The notes: a model not told the origin generated them from the sequence alone. 64,000 bases of DNA from Spongiibacter marinus (GCF_016906995.1 NZ_JAFBBD010000003.1:186001-250000); one strand, 5' to 3'; positions 46,382-56,638 are shown, numbered from the stretch's first letter. Translations and numbers: made by a program.

Positions 46382-47727
46382 TGGCGACGCGCCGCTCCTC
46401 AATTAGCCGTCGGCTCATCATCTCGATGATCATTGCTATGCCCCTGCTACTGGGTTTGACCGCCGCTGCTATTGACCGCGCTTATCTGAGTAGTTTGCTG
46501 AAAGCCGAGGAAAACCGACTCCAAGCCCAATTCTTTTCTCTATTGGGAGCCGTTGAGTGGAATGAAGAAGATGGCTTTCGCACTGATGATCGGCTCAAGG
46601 AGCCTGATTTCTGGCAATTTCGCTCCGGGCTTTACGCGGACATACAATCTCCCGACGGTAAGCAGCTGTGGCGATCGCTAAGCGCCGATACCTTGTCGCT
46701 ACCCAACAACTTCGAAATATCACGGCCTGGCGAAGCCCTTACCGGCGAAACGCTCATCGACCAAAAACCCTTCCTCTATTACCGCTACCGCGCCCTGTGG
46801 GAAACAGAGGAAAATGAGGATCTGGCGATTGTTTTTTCTCTGTACTCGGAAAAAACAAATCTCATTCGAGAGCAGCGGCAATTCCGCCGGCAGATGGCGA
46901 TATGGATGACCATCGTTGCTTTTCTTTCTGTGCTGTTGATATCCGTCATCCAATACTGGGGCTTAAAACCATTACGCAGACTGGCGAAAGAACTGCGTTT
47001 ACTGGAGAAAGGCCAGGCCGAGCGGCTCGGCGATAACTACCCCAGTGAACTGGCCGCTATCACCAGCAACCTCAATCAACTGATCGAAAAAGAGCGCCGG
47101 CAGCGCGAGCGCTATCGCAATACCCTGGGGGACCTCGCGCACAGTTTGAAAACCCCACTTGCGGTACTAAAAAGTGGCCAGCTAGACGACACTCAGCGTA
47201 ACGAACAAATCGAGAGAATGGATAATATTGTTCGCTACCAGCTGCGCAGGGCCGTCAGTAGCGGCCAGCAGCAACTGCACACCAAAACGCAGATTAAACC
47301 CTTAGTGGATAGGCTTATTCACACCCTGCAAAAGGTTTACCACACCAAGTCATTTACTGCCGAGGTCGCGCTCAACGACCAAACAACCGCGCCCGTAGAC
47401 GAGCAGGATTTAATGGAATTACTTGGCAATCTGCTCGATAACGCCTGTAAGGCCTGTCATGCACGGGTATGTGTTTATGCCGAGCTGATGGTAAACGGCG
47501 CTGTCGCACTGTTTATTGAAAATGACGGCAAGGGCCTAGAACAAGAAGACATCGATAGTATGATGATTCGCGGCAAACGCGGTGATCAATATGGTGACGG
47601 CCAGGGCCTGGGGCTGGCCATAGTGCGAGACATTGCCGACAGCTGTGGCATCGAGCTACGTTTTGCCGCGCGCGAGCAAGGCGGCAGTGTTGTCACCCTG
47701 CTCTTCCCGTCACCGTCTAATAGCTGA
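46381..47727 (+). CDS. Sensor histidine kinase (PhoQ-like)
   Basis: 448-residue membrane kinase. Helices at about 11-30 and 172-192 flank a periplasmic sensor domain of about 140 residues containing several acidic residues (NEEDGFRTDDRLKEPDFW). The HAMP-like segment follows; the phospho-His is His254 in LGDLAHSLKTPLAVL, the N box is ELLGNLLDNACKACHA, and the G box GDGQGLGLAIV. PhoQ-type HATPase. The end overlaps the convergent TpsB-like gene by 11 bases. Cation or envelope signal is inferred only from family. Confidence 0.9.
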   Translation: MATRRSSISRRLIISMIIAMPLLLGLTAAAIDRAYLSSLLKAEENRLQAQFFSLLGAVEWNEEDGFRTDDRLKEPDFWQFRSGLYADIQSPDGKQLWRSLSADTLSLPNNFEISRPGEALTGETLIDQKPFLYYRYRALWETEENEDLAIVFSLYSEKTNLIREQRQFRRQMAIWMTIVAFLSVLLISVIQYWGLKPLRRLAKELRLLEKGQAERLGDNYPSELAAITSNLNQLIEKERRQRERYRNTLGDLAHSLKTPLAVLKSGQLDDTQRNEQIERMDNIVRYQLRRAVSSGQQQLHTKTQIKPLVDRLIHTLQKVYHTKSFTAEVALNDQTTAPVDEQDLMELLGNLLDNACKACHARVCVYAELMVNGAVALFIENDGKGLEQEDIDSMMIRGKRGDQYGDGQGLGLAIVRDIADSCGIELRFAAREQGGSVVTLLFPSPSNS

Positions 47728-49420
47728 CTTTAAGCCGCCAGAAGAAGTCGACCTCGGCAGCATCGAGTAAGCTCTGATTGATATTTTCATCATCGATCGG
47801 GTGGGCCACCACAAACTCGCTGCTCAAATAGTCCTTATAGCTAGCTTTTAAGGCGAAGCCTGCGTCGCTAATCATTCTTGTGTCACCGGCATCACCGCGT
47901 GCATCTTCGTACCAGACCCAACCTTGCTCGATGAACACAGACGGCTTTATTTCCAAGCCCATGAAAGGCAGTGGGTTAGATTCAAAGCTCAACTTCGCAT
48001 AGTGGCCCGAATCACCAACCAGCACCCCTGGAAGGTAGGCCGCTAAACCGTTGCTACCTCCCAAATAGTATTGCTGCTGTAGCGGTAATTGGCTGCCATC
48101 GGAGTACTGGCCTGTGAAACTCGCCGTTAGATTCGCCCAATCAACCACGGCGGATTGCAGCGAGAAACGGGGCTTAAAGATAGTAAACTCACTTGTTCTT
48201 CTGCCGATGAACACCACGCCTTGACGGTCGTCTGTGGCGAAGGTGCCGCTGTCTGACTTCAAGCCGAAATCGATGAATGCCTGCGCTGTTAACCGGCTAG
48301 GAAAGCCTGCTAAACGCAATAAGCGGTTAAACTTAAGCCCCAACTCAAGGTTGGTTTGGGGCTCGTCCAACAGTGCCCCACCGCCGCGCAGATCAATAGT
48401 GGAATCGATGTATTCCACGCGTTCGGTGAGCGTCAAGCGGTAAAGGCTATCGCTCATCAAAACCTGCTCGCCGGTAAGCGCTGCGGATTGCGTGCGATGC
48501 TCTAAGTACACCTCTTCAGACGTTGTTGTGGTGCCGCCACCGCCAATGTTTATCGACGTGCCTGTACCACCGAGTAGCGCGCACAACAGCGCAATGTCAC
48601 ACGTACCCAGACTGAGCAAAGGGTCATTTGCGGTAGTCACCAAGGCGTCAGCAAAGCGCGCATACTCGACATGGCGCGCTTCGATGCCATAAAGCCCCCA
48701 TTGGCTCGGGTAGTTCAGCCGAAACGTATAGCCATCGTAGTAATCACCACCATTGACCTCTCCGAGCTCCGTAAGTGCTAGGTCGTACACAAACTGTAAA
48801 TGGAGGCCATTGGTGAAATCATGTTTAGCCGAGACACCACCGAAATAGCGCCCTAAAAAACGATTGCCATAATTGTTAGCGGAAAGGCTTAACACCGTCG
48901 CATCATGGTCAGCTTTTTCACGCTCGCTGAATACCATGGTTAAGGCATTGGGGTCCCCGGAGACCTGATAGCTTATGCCATAGTCGAGACCTGCGCGGTC
49001 ACTTTTTAAATTCGCTAACACGCGCTTTGTATCGAATTCACTGCGAAGAAGGTCGCTATCGCCAATCAAGGATGAAAAATGCTCTTTGATCCCCTCCGGC
49101 GCTTTTATATCGGCCAACGTGCCGTTGATAACATGGACAAAAATTGTCTCGTCGCGCTGGGCGAAATAGATCGTCGTTAACAGGTGTCCCAGGTGATGGT
49201 ATGACTGGTTTAGCGCATTGACCGCCTGAGCCGGCGTTTTCGCCGCCGCCATCAGCATATCCAATTGCTCTTTGCTAAGGTGACGATTCCCAGTTATCCG
49301 CAGCGTATAGCCCGCCACCTCTGCCTCGTACACCGCGTCTTCACGTGCAGAACTGTACTGCACGATCCGCTCAGCAGTAGACGCTTGGGGAGGAATGACT
49401 GGGGGTAAATCAATTGCCAT
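47717..49420 (-). CDS. TpsB/FhaC-like outer-membrane transporter lacking a signal peptide
   Basis: 567-residue protein of the ShlB/FhaC/HecB (two-partner secretion, Omp85) type. A POTRA-like region (YEAEVAGYTLRITGNRHLSKEQLDMLMAAAKTPAQAVNALNQSYHHLGHLLTTIYFAQRDETIFVHVINGTL) is followed by a 16-strand-barrel-like part with GLYGIEARHVEYAR, QLPLQQQYYLGGSNGLAAYLPG and a C-terminal ...WRLKVSY. Unusually no hydrophobic signal sequence precedes the proline-rich start MAIDLPPVIPPQ. An in-frame TAA lies four codons upstream and AAGGAC precedes the ATG, so an N-terminal extension is excluded. It is 16 bases downstream of the OmpA-like gene. Cargo is likely the repeat protein encoded upstream. Confidence 0.82.
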   Translation of the reverse strand: MAIDLPPVIPPQASTAERIVQYSSAREDAVYEAEVAGYTLRITGNRHLSKEQLDMLMAAAKTPAQAVNALNQSYHHLGHLLTTIYFAQRDETIFVHVINGTLADIKAPEGIKEHFSSLIGDSDLLRSEFDTKRVLANLKSDRAGLDYGISYQVSGDPNALTMVFSEREKADHDATVLSLSANNYGNRFLGRYFGGVSAKHDFTNGLHLQFVYDLALTELGEVNGGDYYDGYTFRLNYPSQWGLYGIEARHVEYARFADALVTTANDPLLSLGTCDIALLCALLGGTGTSINIGGGGTTTTSEEVYLEHRTQSAALTGEQVLMSDSLYRLTLTERVEYIDSTIDLRGGGALLDEPQTNLELGLKFNRLLRLAGFPSRLTAQAFIDFGLKSDSGTFATDDRQGVVFIGRRTSEFTIFKPRFSLQSAVVDWANLTASFTGQYSDGSQLPLQQQYYLGGSNGLAAYLPGVLVGDSGHYAKLSFESNPLPFMGLEIKPSVFIEQGWVWYEDARGDAGDTRMISDAGFALKASYKDYLSSEFVVAHPIDDENINQSLLDAAEVDFFWRLKVSY

Positions 49421-49436
49421 ACAAAGTCCTTAACCT

Positions 49437-50429
49437 TTAGCGAGCATCAGATTCGACGCTGTTCTTTGCCGCTCGCATCTCGACACGTCTATTCTCTGCG
49501 CGAGCCTGGGCCAAGTCACGTCCGCTCAAACCCTCAACACTTACCTTTGGCTGTCTTTCACCGAAGCCAACTGCCTGCAAACGCTGCACCTCAACACCCT
49601 CGGCAGCGAGAAAACGTACCACGGCCTGAGCACGCTCTAAAGACAGGCGCATATTATAATCATCATCACCGAGGTCGTCGGTGTGGCCGACAACCTCAAT
49701 TTCAATTTTCTTAAAGCGCTGTGAATTCAGGATATTGGCGGCCTGCCTGAGGGTAGCCGCAGAAGAAGCGTCGAGCAAAGCGGTATCACTGGCAAAGCTC
49801 ACCCCGACGAGACGCAGCGTACGCCCGGCTTCGAAATGGCAACCCGAGGGCAATACAATCGCCTCAGCAGGCGAGTTTGGGCAGAGATCTACTTCGTCAC
49901 ATACACTGTCGCGATCCGCATCACGGCACTGCGCCGCAGCAGCGGACCGCGCTAAGGGCTTTTTTGCGCGATTACCATCAACCCTCGCCCCCTCGTCACT
50001 CGCTTGCGTGTCGTCGGAAAGCTCTATGGTAAGCACTTCAGGAATAATGTCGCCGTCTCCGGCTGTGTCTTGCAGGAATTCAATAACCGAGCTCTCACCG
50101 CCCAAATTATCGAGTAAGGGTGCTAAAGCGTTCCCCCCTCCCTCAACTTCAAGAGGAGACGCTGGCGCTCCTAGCAAAAGGATGTCTTGCCCGGCGATTC
50201 CGGCCCCTAACACCGCATCGTCGCTCAAAACATCTAGCGACAACACCGAAATATCATCTTCACCGCTACCGGCTCCTGGCACGGTAACATCCACCCCGAT
50301 ACCCAGTACATCGACCGAAATCAACTGTGCCTGCGCAATCGGCGCTGCCATGAGCAAGCCGATAAGGAAGGATTGTATAAATGCCCGAAAATTCAAGTGT
50401 CGATGCCTATCTGCCGGAACATGACCCAA
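49437..50429 (-). CDS. OmpA-family protein with TSP3-like motif and repeat-like N-terminal region
   Basis: 330-residue exported protein, signal peptide cleaved near AQA-Q (34/35). The N-terminal half is Gly/Asp/Leu-rich and holds GGGNALAPLLDNLGG (about 97-111), like the repeat of the neighbouring gene. A thrombospondin-3-like calcium motif CRDADRDSVCDEVDLCPNSP follows, then a peptidoglycan-binding OmpA domain (about 205-325) with EIEVVGHTDDLGDDDYNMRLSLERAQAVVRFL and FGERQP. Second gene of a three-gene unit. Probably anchors the exported partner to the cell wall. The first residues before RAFIQSFLIGLL may not all be translated. Confidence 0.85.
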   Translation of the reverse strand: MGHVPADRHRHLNFRAFIQSFLIGLLMAAPIAQAQLISVDVLGIGVDVTVPGAGSGEDDISVLSLDVLSDDAVLGAGIAGQDILLLGAPASPLEVEGGGNALAPLLDNLGGESSVIEFLQDTAGDGDIIPEVLTIELSDDTQASDEGARVDGNRAKKPLARSAAAAQCRDADRDSVCDEVDLCPNSPAEAIVLPSGCHFEAGRTLRLVGVSFASDTALLDASSAATLRQAANILNSQRFKKIEIEVVGHTDDLGDDDYNMRLSLERAQAVVRFLAAEGVEVQRLQAVGFGERQPKVSVEGLSGRDLAQARAENRRVEMRAAKNSVESDAR

Positions 50430-50476
50430 ATTTATATTATGCGTTATTGTGATATAGCTAGCTGAAACTTGAAAGT

Positions 50477-50506
50477 AAAAAAGCCGGCTCCCTAAGGAAA
50501 CCGGCT
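50477..50506 (-). terminator. Intrinsic terminator between the repeat-protein and OmpA-like genes
   Basis: AGCCGG/CCGGCT outer stem (50482-50487, 50501-50506) with an inner TCC/GGA pairing; on the minus strand it is followed by six T (A-tract 50477-50482). It lies between gene 1 (ending 50533) and gene 2 (starting 50429), so it should lower read-through into the OmpA-like and transporter genes. Confidence 0.82.
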
Positions 50507-50532
50507 CTACTATATCAGGTCAACACGCCTCG

Positions 50533-51384
50533 TTAAGGTGTTGGCAATTCAAATACCGGTTCTTGGCCGTCAAACCCGAATGAAAAGCTGAAAGCCGCTG
50601 ACTCGAAAGAAAACGCTAGTGAAAGTGGCAATGCACTGGGCTCAGAGTCGCTATCACCGCCCTCAGATGGCGCGGGAATAGGCAGTACATCTAATACTGG
50701 CTGAAGAGGGTTATCACTTTCACCGCCCTCACCGCCAGCTGCGGCGCTCTCAAATTGATCAACAAGGGGCTGCAGCGGGTTGTCGCCCTCTCCACCACCC
50801 TGAAGCTGATCAAGCAGAGGCTGAAGCGGGTTGTCACCACCGTCACTGCCGCCCTCCGGCGCAAACCCCATCAAGTTCTCTTGCAGATGTGCAAACAGCA
50901 CTTCCAGTGTCGGTGGAATGGCTTCCACACTCGCTTGAACGGCGGTTGGGTCGGTTGCCAGGGTATCGACGACATCAGTCACTGCGTCTACGGTTCCGTC
51001 CTCGCCCGCCAAGTCATTGGCCAAGTCGTCAACCGTCTTCGTCAGCTGCAATGCGTATGGCGCAAGAGGGTTTTCACCACCGCCCTGAAGCTGGTCCAAA
51101 ATGGGCTGCAAGGGGTTGTCACCGCCACTACCGCCGCCCTGCAATTGATCCAGGATCGGCTGCAGAGGATTATCGCCACCACCATCGAGCGCTGAGAGCT
51201 GAGAATCGATTTCGTTTAACGGCGCGATGATTGCGTCGAGCGGCGTTCCCGCCAAGCCTTCAGCAAGCGGTTCGATAATTGGCGCCAAAGGGCCGGCACT
51301 TGAGAGTGATGATGCAGCCGTGATGGCTGCCGCTAATGACAATTGTTTCATTGATAAAGTTTTCACAGCATGTCCTCCAGACAT
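50533..51384 (-). CDS. Secreted low-complexity protein with DNPLQP repeats
   Basis: 283-residue exported protein; signal peptide MKQLSLAAAITAASSLSSA begins at Met12. The mature part contains DNPLQP-x-LDQLQGGG units near residues 71, 89, 184, 201 and 224, with a degenerate ENPLAP copy at 104, separated by Gly-rich linkers. A helical insert (about 113-172, TKTVDDLANDLAGEDGTVDAVTDVVDTLATD) splits them. The C-terminus alternates Phe and Ser (LAFSFESAAFSFSFGF), a beta-strand pattern. There is no TPS domain, no cysteine and very few basic residues. I do not recognise the family. Context suggests a cell-surface protein exported with the TpsB-like and OmpA-like partners. Confidence 0.78.
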   Translation of the reverse strand: MSGGHAVKTLSMKQLSLAAAITAASSLSSAGPLAPIIEPLAEGLAGTPLDAIIAPLNEIDSQLSALDGGGDNPLQPILDQLQGGGSGGDNPLQPILDQLQGGGENPLAPYALQLTKTVDDLANDLAGEDGTVDAVTDVVDTLATDPTAVQASVEAIPPTLEVLFAHLQENLMGFAPEGGSDGGDNPLQPLLDQLQGGGEGDNPLQPLVDQFESAAAGGEGGESDNPLQPVLDVLPIPAPSEGGDSDSEPSALPLSLAFSFESAAFSFSFGFDGQEPVFELPTP

Positions 51385-51677
51385 TTTTTGTTTTTCCGCG
51401 AACAGAATCTACGTTCTGCTTTATTTGTGTTATAGGCGGATAATACGCGTTTATACCTATTGATTATAGTGATTCAAATCACAAAAGCCTGCGTTATGTG
51501 AAAAGCGGCTGACTGGAGGTGGCAACTTGCTTGAATGGCGTATTGAATCAGTCAGTTACTGACCGAGTATATGCAGGATAAGGGGCGTCGTTAGAACAGC
51601 ATGCTATGCAGCAAGCCGGATTAAATAAAATAACAGTCTAAAAATGAAAAAGGGCCGCTAAAGCGGCCCTTTAAATA
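51385..51677 (-). promoter_or_regulatory. CRP/Vfr-type promoter of the repeat-protein cluster
   Basis: The AT-rich gap of about 290 bases upstream of the repeat-protein gene contains AGTGA-N6-TCACA at 51468-51483, a near-consensus CRP site. On the minus strand a -10 hexamer TATTAT lies at 51445-51440. If transcription starts near 51434, the site is centred at -41.5, as in a class II CRP promoter. No good -35 is seen, consistent with activator dependence. The outer part (51500-51640) shows nothing else I can name. Confidence 0.6.
51649..51674 (-). terminator. Terminator after tRNA-Pro
   Basis: AAAGGGCCGC/GCGGCCCTTT inverted repeat with a four-base loop; on the minus strand it is followed by a run of T (with a C), and begins a few bases after the tRNA 3' end. 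Confidence 0.88.
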
Positions 51678-51754
51678 TGGTCGGAACGGCAGGATTCGAA
51701 CCTGCGACCCCCACACCCCCAGTGTGGTGCGCTACCAGACTGCGCTACGCCCCG
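51678..51754 (-). tRNA. tRNA-Pro (anticodon GGG)
   Basis: 77-nt cloverleaf. The acceptor stem CGGGGCG pairs with CGTTCCG (two G-U pairs), A73 is followed by an encoded CCA. D arm has TAGCGCAGTCTGGTAGCGCA. Anticodon stem CCACA/TGTGG encloses loop CTGGGGG with anticodon GGG, reading CCC. T arm has GGTTCGAATCC. It follows the merR-like gene on the same strand. Confidence 0.97.
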
Positions 51755-51797
51755 AAATGAGGGGCAGAATCATACCCCAACTAAACAGCACTGTGAA

Positions 51798-52154
51798 CTA
51801 TCTTTTTAGATCTTTTAACAAATCTTCCAGTTCACCGATTAACTGTTTAATCAATAACTTGGACTGGGCGGAATCGCCTTTAGCCTCTTCCCCCGACATG
51901 CGCTGCCGTGCACCACCAATGGTATAGCCTTGTTCATATAACAGGCTGCGGATTTGACGAATCATCAGCACGTCTTGGTGCTGATAATAGCGGCGGTTAC
52001 CCCTGCGCTTAACGGGTGCCAGCTGAGGAAACTCCTGCTCCCAGTATCTCAGCACATGCGGTTTGACGCAGCAGAGCTCGCTGACTTCACCTATCGTAAA
52101 GTAGCGTTTTCCCGGGATCGGTGGCAGCTCGTCGTTATGACTTGGTTCCAGCAT
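51798..52154 (-). CDS. MerR-family transcriptional regulator
   Basis: 118-residue protein with the MerR helix-turn-helix [70 protein letters not shown]. The C-terminal part is a short helix without the metal-binding cysteines of MerR/CueR. A MerR gene directly after ihfA is a conserved arrangement in gammaproteobacteria. Its start overlaps the ihfA end by 20 bases. The target is unknown. Confidence 0.9.
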   Translation of the reverse strand: MLEPSHNDELPPIPGKRYFTIGEVSELCCVKPHVLRYWEQEFPQLAPVKRRGNRRYYQHQDVLMIRQIRSLLYEQGYTIGGARQRMSGEEAKGDSAQSKLLIKQLIGELEDLLKDLKR

Positions 52155-52440
52155 AGTCCTCTACCCTGGATTTCAACTTTTGGCCTGGCCTGAAGGTCAC
52201 CACTCGCCGAGCAGAAATGGGAATTTCTTCACCGGTTTTGGGATTGCGCCCAGGCCGCTGGCTCTTATCACGCAGATCAAAATTGCCAAAGCCGGAAATT
52301 TTGACCTGTTCATTATTCTCTAAACAGTGGCGAATCTGCTCAAAAAACAGCTCGACAAGCTCTTTCGCCTCACGCTTGTTCAGACCGAGCTCTTCATAGA
52401 GGCGCTCCGCCATTTCTGCCTTGGTGAGGGACGTCATCAC
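52135..52440 (-). CDS. ihfA: Integration host factor alpha subunit
   Basis: 101-residue DNA-bending HU/IHF protein. [89 protein letters not shown] is full-length IhfA with the RPGRNPKTG beta arm. GTG (52440) and ATG (52437) starts are adjacent. It lies directly after pheT, the classic order. Confidence 0.96.
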   Translation of the reverse strand: MMTSLTKAEMAERLYEELGLNKREAKELVELFFEQIRHCLENNEQVKISGFGNFDLRDKSQRPGRNPKTGEEIPISARRVVTFRPGQKLKSRVEDYAGTKS

Positions 52441-52442
52441 AT

Positions 52443-54809
52443 TCAGTTCCTTAAACTGGCCCCGAAGCGATCCTGCAACGCCTGCACTACCGCCTCTACA
52501 GATAGGGTAACTTCTTCCTCATTAAGAGTGCGGGATGAATGTCGGTACGTCAAGCCCAGGCCCAGGCTTTTCCTTTCTGGATCAATACCTTTACCCTGAT
52601 AAATATCAAAGAGCTTCAAGTTAACCAGCAACTCCCCGGCCGCGCTCTGCACACAATCCAGAACGGATTGCGCGGTCACATCGCTAGGCAAAATAACCGC
52701 TAAGTCACGGCGGAGCTCGGGATAGCGCGAAACAGGTTTAAACGCAGGCACACCTACTTCGAGCAGTGCATCGAGGTCTATTTCGAAGAAATACACGGCC
52801 GATGGCAAATCCAAGTCACTCTGTAGCGAGGGGTGAAGCGCACCAATGCGTCCAACGCAGTGCTCTCCTTGATAGACATTTGCTGTTTGCCCAGGGTGCA
52901 GCGCCTTGTGCTGCGCCGCCTCAAATCGCAAAGGTGTCGCGGCAGGGGTAATCAGCGCTTCTAAATCGCCCTTTAGATCGAAGAAATCCAGCAATTCGCC
53001 ACCTGAACTCCAATTTTCCGGATCTCGTCGCCCAGACAACAGCGCACCCAGTGTGGGAATCTGCGCCAAGCCCTCAGCGGATGGCACAAAACGCTGCCCA
53101 ATTTCAAAGAATCGCAAGCGCGCCTGCTGACGCTTGCTATTGTATTCCGCGGTCTTCAAGAGGCCTGGCAGAAGGGAGTCACGCATCTGCGCCATATCGG
53201 CACTAATGGGATTCAATAAGGTCACGCAATCTTCGCGCTCTGAGAGTTTCGCGTTGAGCACAGGGTCGACAAAACTGTAGCTAATGGCCTCCTGGTAACC
53301 ACGGGATACCAAGTGCTGCCGTAAATCCATGACAGCTCGCTGCCCTTCCGGGCGAGACTTTATAGCCAGCTCCGAGCGAATGGGTTTAACCGGCAGGCGA
53401 TTATAGCCATATACCCGGGCGAGCTCTTCGAGCAAGTCCACTTCGATGGCAATATCAAAACGCCAACTCGGCGGGGTTACCATCCAGCCACTGTCCTGAC
53501 GCTCTACCTGCATACCTAAGCCTGTCAGGATTTGCTCGACTTCTTTAGCCAGCAACGGCATCCCCAGCATTTTCTCGATTCGCGCCTCACGCAAGATTAC
53601 AGGGCTGCGGCTTGGTAAAGCATCGCTGCTCGCCTCGGTCAAAGGCCCTGCTTTGCCACCGCATATTTGCAATATTAATTCGGTGGCGCGCTCAATTGCT
53701 CGTTCTGCTAGGGCGAAGTCCACACCACGCTCAAATCTATGCGACGCGTCAGTGTGCAAACCATAAGAGCGCGCCTTGCCGGCAAGCTTCTCTGGGGTGA
53801 AAAATGCAGACTCCAAGAATAAGTCTTGAGTCGCGGCAGATACCGCACTGCTCTGCCCGCCCATAATGCCGGCGAGCGCCAACGGTTTCTCATCATCGGC
53901 TATTAACAGGCTGTCGTCACGAAGCTCCAAAGTTTGCCCGTCAAGCAACTCAAGGCTCTCGCCTGGCGTTGCCGTGCGCACGCTAACGGCGCCGCTTATA
54001 GCCGATAAGTCAAAGGCATGCATGGGCTGACCGAGCTCAAGCATAACCAAGTTGGTGACATCCACCACAGGGTCAATGCTACGCGAACCACAGCGGCGCA
54101 ATTTTTCTTGCAGCCACAAAGGGCTTTCTGCCCCCATATTCACACCGCGCACCACGCGGCCCACATAGCGCGCGCAGTGATCCGGTGCCGCAATCTTTAC
54201 GGTTAGCTGATCGTCGATGGAAGCTTCTACCGCGGCCTGCGCTGGCTCAGCAAAGGCCATATTGTTGAGAACGGCCGCCTCGCGGGCGACCCCGCGAATA
54301 CTGAGGCAATCCGCGCGATTTGGGGTCAAACCCAGCTCGATAAGCTTATCGTCAAGCCCTAGGTAACTACGAATATCTTCACCCAACGGCGCATCGCTGG
54401 GCAATTCGAACAGGCCATCAGAGTGCTCCGCCATTCCTAGCTCTTGCTCGGCACACAACATACCAAAGGACTCTACGCCGCGCAGCTTGGCTTTCTTTAT
54501 TTTGAAATTACCGGGCAGGACCGCCCCTACCATGGCCATGGGCACTTTGATTCCTTCCCGAGCATTGGCGGCGCCGCACACAATTTGGAAACTTTCCTGG
54601 CCATTACTCACTTGGCAAACTTGCAGCTTGTCGGCGTCAGGGTGGCGCTCTGCAGCAGTAATCTCAGCAACAACCACACCGCTAAAATCACCCGCGACAG
54701 GCTCAATGGCATCGACTTCCAAACCGGCCATCGTCAATTGTGCAGACAGATCGTCACTGTCCACACCGGGGTTTACCCACTCTCGCAACCACTGTTCACT
54801 AAATTTCAT
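52443..54809 (-). CDS. pheT: Phenylalanyl-tRNA synthetase beta subunit
   Basis: 788-residue subunit. It has the N-terminal EMAP/tRNA-binding domain ([26 protein letters not shown]), the B3/B4 editing domain with [12 protein letters not shown], the B5 region [23 protein letters not shown] and a C-terminal ferredoxin-fold anticodon-binding domain ([22 protein letters not shown]). It pairs with PheS as an alpha2beta2 enzyme. It starts 51 bases after pheS. Confidence 0.97.
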   Translation of the reverse strand: MKFSEQWLREWVNPGVDSDDLSAQLTMAGLEVDAIEPVAGDFSGVVVAEITAAERHPDADKLQVCQVSNGQESFQIVCGAANAREGIKVPMAMVGAVLPGNFKIKKAKLRGVESFGMLCAEQELGMAEHSDGLFELPSDAPLGEDIRSYLGLDDKLIELGLTPNRADCLSIRGVAREAAVLNNMAFAEPAQAAVEASIDDQLTVKIAAPDHCARYVGRVVRGVNMGAESPLWLQEKLRRCGSRSIDPVVDVTNLVMLELGQPMHAFDLSAISGAVSVRTATPGESLELLDGQTLELRDDSLLIADDEKPLALAGIMGGQSSAVSAATQDLFLESAFFTPEKLAGKARSYGLHTDASHRFERGVDFALAERAIERATELILQICGGKAGPLTEASSDALPSRSPVILREARIEKMLGMPLLAKEVEQILTGLGMQVERQDSGWMVTPPSWRFDIAIEVDLLEELARVYGYNRLPVKPIRSELAIKSRPEGQRAVMDLRQHLVSRGYQEAISYSFVDPVLNAKLSEREDCVTLLNPISADMAQMRDSLLPGLLKTAEYNSKRQQARLRFFEIGQRFVPSAEGLAQIPTLGALLSGRRDPENWSSGGELLDFFDLKGDLEALITPAATPLRFEAAQHKALHPGQTANVYQGEHCVGRIGALHPSLQSDLDLPSAVYFFEIDLDALLEVGVPAFKPVSRYPELRRDLAVILPSDVTAQSVLDCVQSAAGELLVNLKLFDIYQGKGIDPERKSLGLGLTYRHSSRTLNEEEVTLSVEAVVQALQDRFGASLRN

Positions 54810-54860
54810 GCTCTATCCGTATCCGACTGTTAACGTTGCCTAGCTAGTAGCTCGATGCAT

Positions 54861-56006
<1,146 letters not shown>

Positions 56007-56363
56007 TCAGGCCAGAGCTGCTTTCGCGCGTTCTACCACGGCAGCAAAGGCTTCTTTGTCGTGCACGGCTAAGTCAGCCAACACGCGACGGTCCAGTGCG
56101 ATCTCTGCCTTTTTCAAGCCAGCAATCAAACGGCTGTAATTCAAGCCATTGGCACGAGATGCGGCATTAATGCGGGTGATCCACAGCGCACGAAAAGTAC
56201 GTTTCTTAACGCGGCGATCGCGGTAAGCGTATTGACCGGCTTTGATTACCGCCTGCTTAGCTACACGATAGATGCGCGAACGCGCTCCGTAGTAACCCTT
56301 GGCTTGCTTCAAAATCTTTTTATGACGACGGTGTGCTGTCACACCACGTTTTACGCGGGGCAT
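56007..56363 (-). CDS. rplT: 50S ribosomal protein L20
   Basis: 118-residue ribosomal protein, [68 protein letters not shown], full length. In relatives L20 also represses its own operon by binding the leader mRNA. Third gene after infC and rpmI. Confidence 0.98.
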   Translation of the reverse strand: MPRVKRGVTAHRRHKKILKQAKGYYGARSRIYRVAKQAVIKAGQYAYRDRRVKKRTFRALWITRINAASRANGLNYSRLIAGLKKAEIALDRRVLADLAVHDKEAFAAVVERAKAALA

Positions 56364-56395
56364 AGTCTATTCCTTATCTGTTGAGATGACGGTAA

Positions 56396-56590
56396 TCAAA
56401 TGGCGCGAAGCATGCGGTCGACCAGAACTTTGTCCGACTTGTGGACAGCACTGGTGCCACGCAGCTGACGCTTACGCTTGGTGGTCATCTTGGTAAGGAT
56501 GTGACTCTTGTGGGCGCTTTTACGCTTATAACCGCTACCGGTTTTTTTAAAGCGTTTTGCCGCTCCGCTGTGTACTTTAACTTTTGGCAT
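56396..56590 (-). CDS. rpmI: 50S ribosomal protein L35
   Basis: 64-residue ribosomal protein, [45 protein letters not shown]. Standard length and position between infC and rplT. Confidence 0.98.
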   Translation of the reverse strand: MPKVKVHSGAAKRFKKTGSGYKRKSAHKSHILTKMTTKRKRQLRGTSAVHKSDKVLVDRMLRAI

Positions 56591-56638
56591 CGTTAGATAC
56601 TCCGCATTGCATCAATCAATTAAGCAGGCCCTGAGAGC

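Noticed and set aside
49681-50424. 247-codon plus-strand frame opposite the OmpA-like gene
   Set aside because: Ser/Pro/Ala-rich antisense shadow of a gene with a clear signal peptide and OmpA domain; no ribosome site.
50755-51230. DNA repeats in 50.7-51.2 kb as a possible CRISPR array
   Set aside because: Repeat spacing is irregular, follows codons, and encodes the DNPLQP units; there are no unique spacers of constant length and no cas genes.
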